A DNA stretch of 47,388 nt, taken from positions 1 to 47,388 of the forward strand of contig DBBU01000074.1 in assembly GCA_002292365.1 (NCBI GenBank), given 5' to 3'. Below, one piece after another: positions 45,482 through 47,388 of this stretch. Each line of letters starts with the position of its first letter. Position 1 is the stretch's first letter. The stretch comes from Flammeovirgaceae bacterium UBA976. GTDB lineage: Bacteria; Bacteroidota; Bacteroidia; Cytophagales; Cyclobacteriaceae. The notes under the pieces were generated by a model that was not told where the DNA came from, searched no databases, and saw nothing but the letters and a program-made list of their open reading frames with translations. Position numbers and translations under genes: made by a program.

Positions 45482-46915
45482 ATGATGAATAAAATGATAG
45501 GAAATTTATTTAAGACATATGTGGTCATGATGCTGCTTTCGTTGACCTTTTACAGTTGTGCCCAAAAAACAGAAGAGCGTATCGGACATGAAATTACTAT
45601 TGAAGTGGTGGGCATAAAAGATTCCTCCACGATTGTAGGATATCATTTTGGGAACCAACGATTAATTCTAGATTCTGCTGAAATCATCAATGATAAGCTT
45701 CAACTAAAAGGAGAATACACTTTAGAAAAAGGTGTATATTTTCTTTATTCTCCAAATTTTTATTTTGAATTTATTGTTAGTGATCAATTTTTTGAGATGA
45801 AGATCAACTCAGAGTTAGGGTACAAGGACATAGAAATCTCTGGATCAGAGGACAATGAATTGTTTGCCCAATTTCAAAACAAAATGGCTGAGATTCAAAA
45901 GCAACAATCTGAATTATCAGGACGCTTAACCACTGCGTCAGCTGCTGATTCTATTTCAATTACCCAAGAATTAGAGGGAATAAGTTTGAGTGCAAAGGAA
46001 TTTCGTGAGTCATTAATCTCAGATAATCCTGATTTATTTTTCATCTCTTTTTTAAAGATTGTTGAAGGGGTAACGATTCCTGATTTCGAGAAAATAGAAG
46101 ACCTCCAAGCTCGCAAAATTGCATCTTTTAAATACTACAGGGATCATTATTTTGATGTATTAGACGATGCACCCAGTATGATGAGGACTCCTGTTTTTCA
46201 TGGTTATGTGATGAAGTATTTTGATGATTTGGTCATCCGACAAGCAGATTCTGTCAATATCGAGATTAAAGACTGGTTAGATAAATTTGAAGGTCATCCA
46301 CAGGCGTTCAGGTATTGGCTGATGACCCTATATACCAAATATCAAGAGTCGAAAATCATGGGAATGGATGGGGTCACTGTATTTTTATCTGATGAGTATT
46401 TTTTGACGGATAAAGTTGATTTTATGGATGAAGATCAGAAGCTAGAAATAGAAGAAGAGTTAAAGTTTATCCGACCTAATCTGATTGGAAAAATGGCACC
46501 ATTGATGAACTTATTAGATACCGCAATGCAGCCATTTTCTTTGAATCAATTGAATGAAAAGTATTTAATTTATTTTTTTTATGACCCAGATTGTGGTCAT
46601 TGTAAAAAGAAGGTGCCCATATTAAAAGAGGTCTATACTGATTTGAAGAAAGCAGGAGCTGAGGTGATTGCTATTTGTACCATTACAGATACAGACAAAT
46701 GGAAAAAATTTATCAAAGAACAAAAGCTAGATTGGTTGAATCTCGGGGATCCGCTGTATCAGAATAATTTCAGAATGGAATACAATGTGAGAACGACACC
46801 TCAGCTTTACGTGTTAAATCAGGAAAGAAAAATAATAGCCAAAAAAATAGATGTAGAGCAGGTACTCGATTTTATTCAAAATTATGAAATTCTTGATCAA
46901 AACCGAGCTCAATAA
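45482..46915 (+). CDS. Thioredoxin-like lipoprotein (TlpA/DUF4369 type)
   Basis: A 477-residue lipoprotein (FYSC, Cys26). The N-terminal third (~35-130) is a DUF4369-like beta domain (LILDSAEIINDKLQLKGEY), followed by a helical spacer with DUF5106-like character. A C-terminal thioredoxin domain has the redox pair CGHC in DPDCGHCKKK, and the cis-Pro in VRTTPQLYV. It would reduce or oxidise disulfides at the outer leaf of the periplasm. Such proteins are common in Bacteroidota and often lie near surface-protein loci. Confidence 0.88.
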   Translation: MMNKMIGNLFKTYVVMMLLSLTFYSCAQKTEERIGHEITIEVVGIKDSSTIVGYHFGNQRLILDSAEIINDKLQLKGEYTLEKGVYFLYSPNFYFEFIVSDQFFEMKINSELGYKDIEISGSEDNELFAQFQNKMAEIQKQQSELSGRLTTASAADSISITQELEGISLSAKEFRESLISDNPDLFFISFLKIVEGVTIPDFEKIEDLQARKIASFKYYRDHYFDVLDDAPSMMRTPVFHGYVMKYFDDLVIRQADSVNIEIKDWLDKFEGHPQAFRYWLMTLYTKYQESKIMGMDGVTVFLSDEYFLTDKVDFMDEDQKLEIEEELKFIRPNLIGKMAPLMNLLDTAMQPFSLNQLNEKYLIYFFYDPDCGHCKKKVPILKEVYTDLKKAGAEVIAICTITDTDKWKKFIKEQKLDWLNLGDPLYQNNFRMEYNVRTTPQLYVLNQERKIIAKKIDVEQVLDFIQNYEILDQNRAQ

Positions 46916-46959
46916 TCGATGAAATGAATGATATTGTATCTAATGTTAAATACTGATCT

Positions 46960-47388
46960 TTGAGTAAACGGGTACTTTATTAGTGCGGTCTCATCACGGC
47001 TCTCTTTTTGGATTTGACACTGCAGTCATATCTGTTGCTGAAAAGCTGTTCAAATCATTTGGAATCTTAGTGCATTAAAACATAGTTTTACAGTTTCTAT
47101 TGCTTTAATAGGTACCGTCTTAGGGCCCTTTTCGGTGGAATCCCTTTTGACAAATATGGGAGAAAGAAGACTTTAATCGGTATCGGTTATCTCTATTTTA
47201 TATGCCTTAGGATCTTCATATTTTCCTATTTTTTGATGGATTGATGAGATCGGCTTGGAGCTTCGTCAATCGTAGCCCCCCTTTACATTTCAGAAATTGC
47301 ACCGGCCAAAGTCAGAGGGAGACTGGTGGCCATGTTTCAATTCAATATTTTTTTAGGGATATTAATTACTTTTTTATCAAACTACATC
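46960..47388 (+). pseudogene. Frameshifted MFS sugar porter (continues past the window)
   Basis: Scattered frames encode a sugar-porter-family transporter. Segments in order: SKRVLY then an in-frame TAG where Trp is expected; a small deletion before FGFDTAVIS; LSALKHSFTVSIALIGTVLG; after a shift, GIPFDKYGRKKTLIGIGYLYF (the D-x-x-GRK loop); then a disrupted helix; and from 47257 an unbroken stretch GASSIVAPLYISEIAPAKVRG, then AMFQFNIFLGILITFLSNY to the edge. At least three frame changes and one nonsense codon show it is dead. The start near 46960 is a TTG and may have been an ATG. It lies 45 bases after the thioredoxin gene. Confidence 0.88.

Noticed and set aside
1..47388. CRISPR array, tRNA, rRNA, integrase or intact insertion sequence
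   Set aside because: No regular direct-repeat array, no recognisable tRNA cloverleaf and no transposase or integrase frame was seen; small tRNAs cannot be fully excluded by eye.

Overview
The window is AT-rich chromosomal DNA of a Bacteroidota bacterium, probably a marine-type Saprospiria/Cytophagia-like lineage; the exact family cannot be read from the sequence. The evidence is a TonB-dependent receptor with an N-terminal carboxypeptidase-regulatory-like domain, many short-signal lipoproteins, TSP3-repeat/OmpA proteins, DUF4197, DUF6428, DUF6174, YHYH, YwqK/MORN and SUMF1 proteins, Tat-exported Gfo/Idh/MocA and TIM-barrel proteins, almost no Shine-Dalgarno sites, and a few TAnnTTTG -7 boxes. 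No rRNA, tRNA, CRISPR array, integrase or intact insertion sequence was seen.

Layout. 1-3.4 kb: 3' end of an exported-type amidohydrolase, then a minus-strand TonB receptor plus DUF6428 pair. 4.1-6.7 kb: a very acidic repeat lipoprotein with a basic tail, closed by a perfect 20-bp terminator stem. 7.1-11 kb: an OmpA/TSP3 envelope protein, a 32-residue Lys-rich miniprotein and an HxlR regulator. 11.2-15.7 kb: convergent M16 and M1 metallopeptidases. 15.9-19.4 kb: a Tat-exported FAD oxidoreductase with an NTF2-like lipoprotein, and a divergent double-NTF2 protein. 19.5-27.3 kb: a run of lipoproteins and small envelope proteins (coiled-coil, CotH-like, InlB/TSP3/DUF1566, DUF4197, unknowns), with a decayed gene at about 21.2-21.5 kb. 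27.4-32 kb: a minus-strand cluster of a nonapeptide-repeat membrane protein, a protease/propeller/outer-membrane-barrel protein and a PrsW intramembrane protease. 32.3-34 kb: small unknowns and an LpxL-type acyltransferase. 34.2-36.7 kb: YHYH, SCO and YwqK-like genes. 36.9-42.2 kb: a five-gene plus-strand run (SUMF1, Gfo/Idh/MocA, TIM barrel, mnmH, selD). 42.4-47.4 kb: a region with broken genes, namely an iorA/iorB deletion chimera, a PlsC with a disturbed N-terminus, a GH26 protein lacking its acid/base glutamate, a thioredoxin lipoprotein, and a frameshifted sugar porter running off the end.

Functionally, most of the window is cell-envelope and secretion biology: outer-membrane transport, surface lipoproteins, periplasmic redox chemistry and proteolysis. 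The clearest complete pathway is tRNA 2-selenouridine synthesis (SelD supplies selenophosphate to MnmH); both enzymes carry Cys, and no selA/selB lies in the window. The best candidates for something undescribed are the nonapeptide-repeat / protease-propeller-barrel / PrsW cluster and the acidic repeat lipoprotein. The 42-47 kb end shows active gene decay, including a possibly dead mannanase beside a dead sugar transporter.
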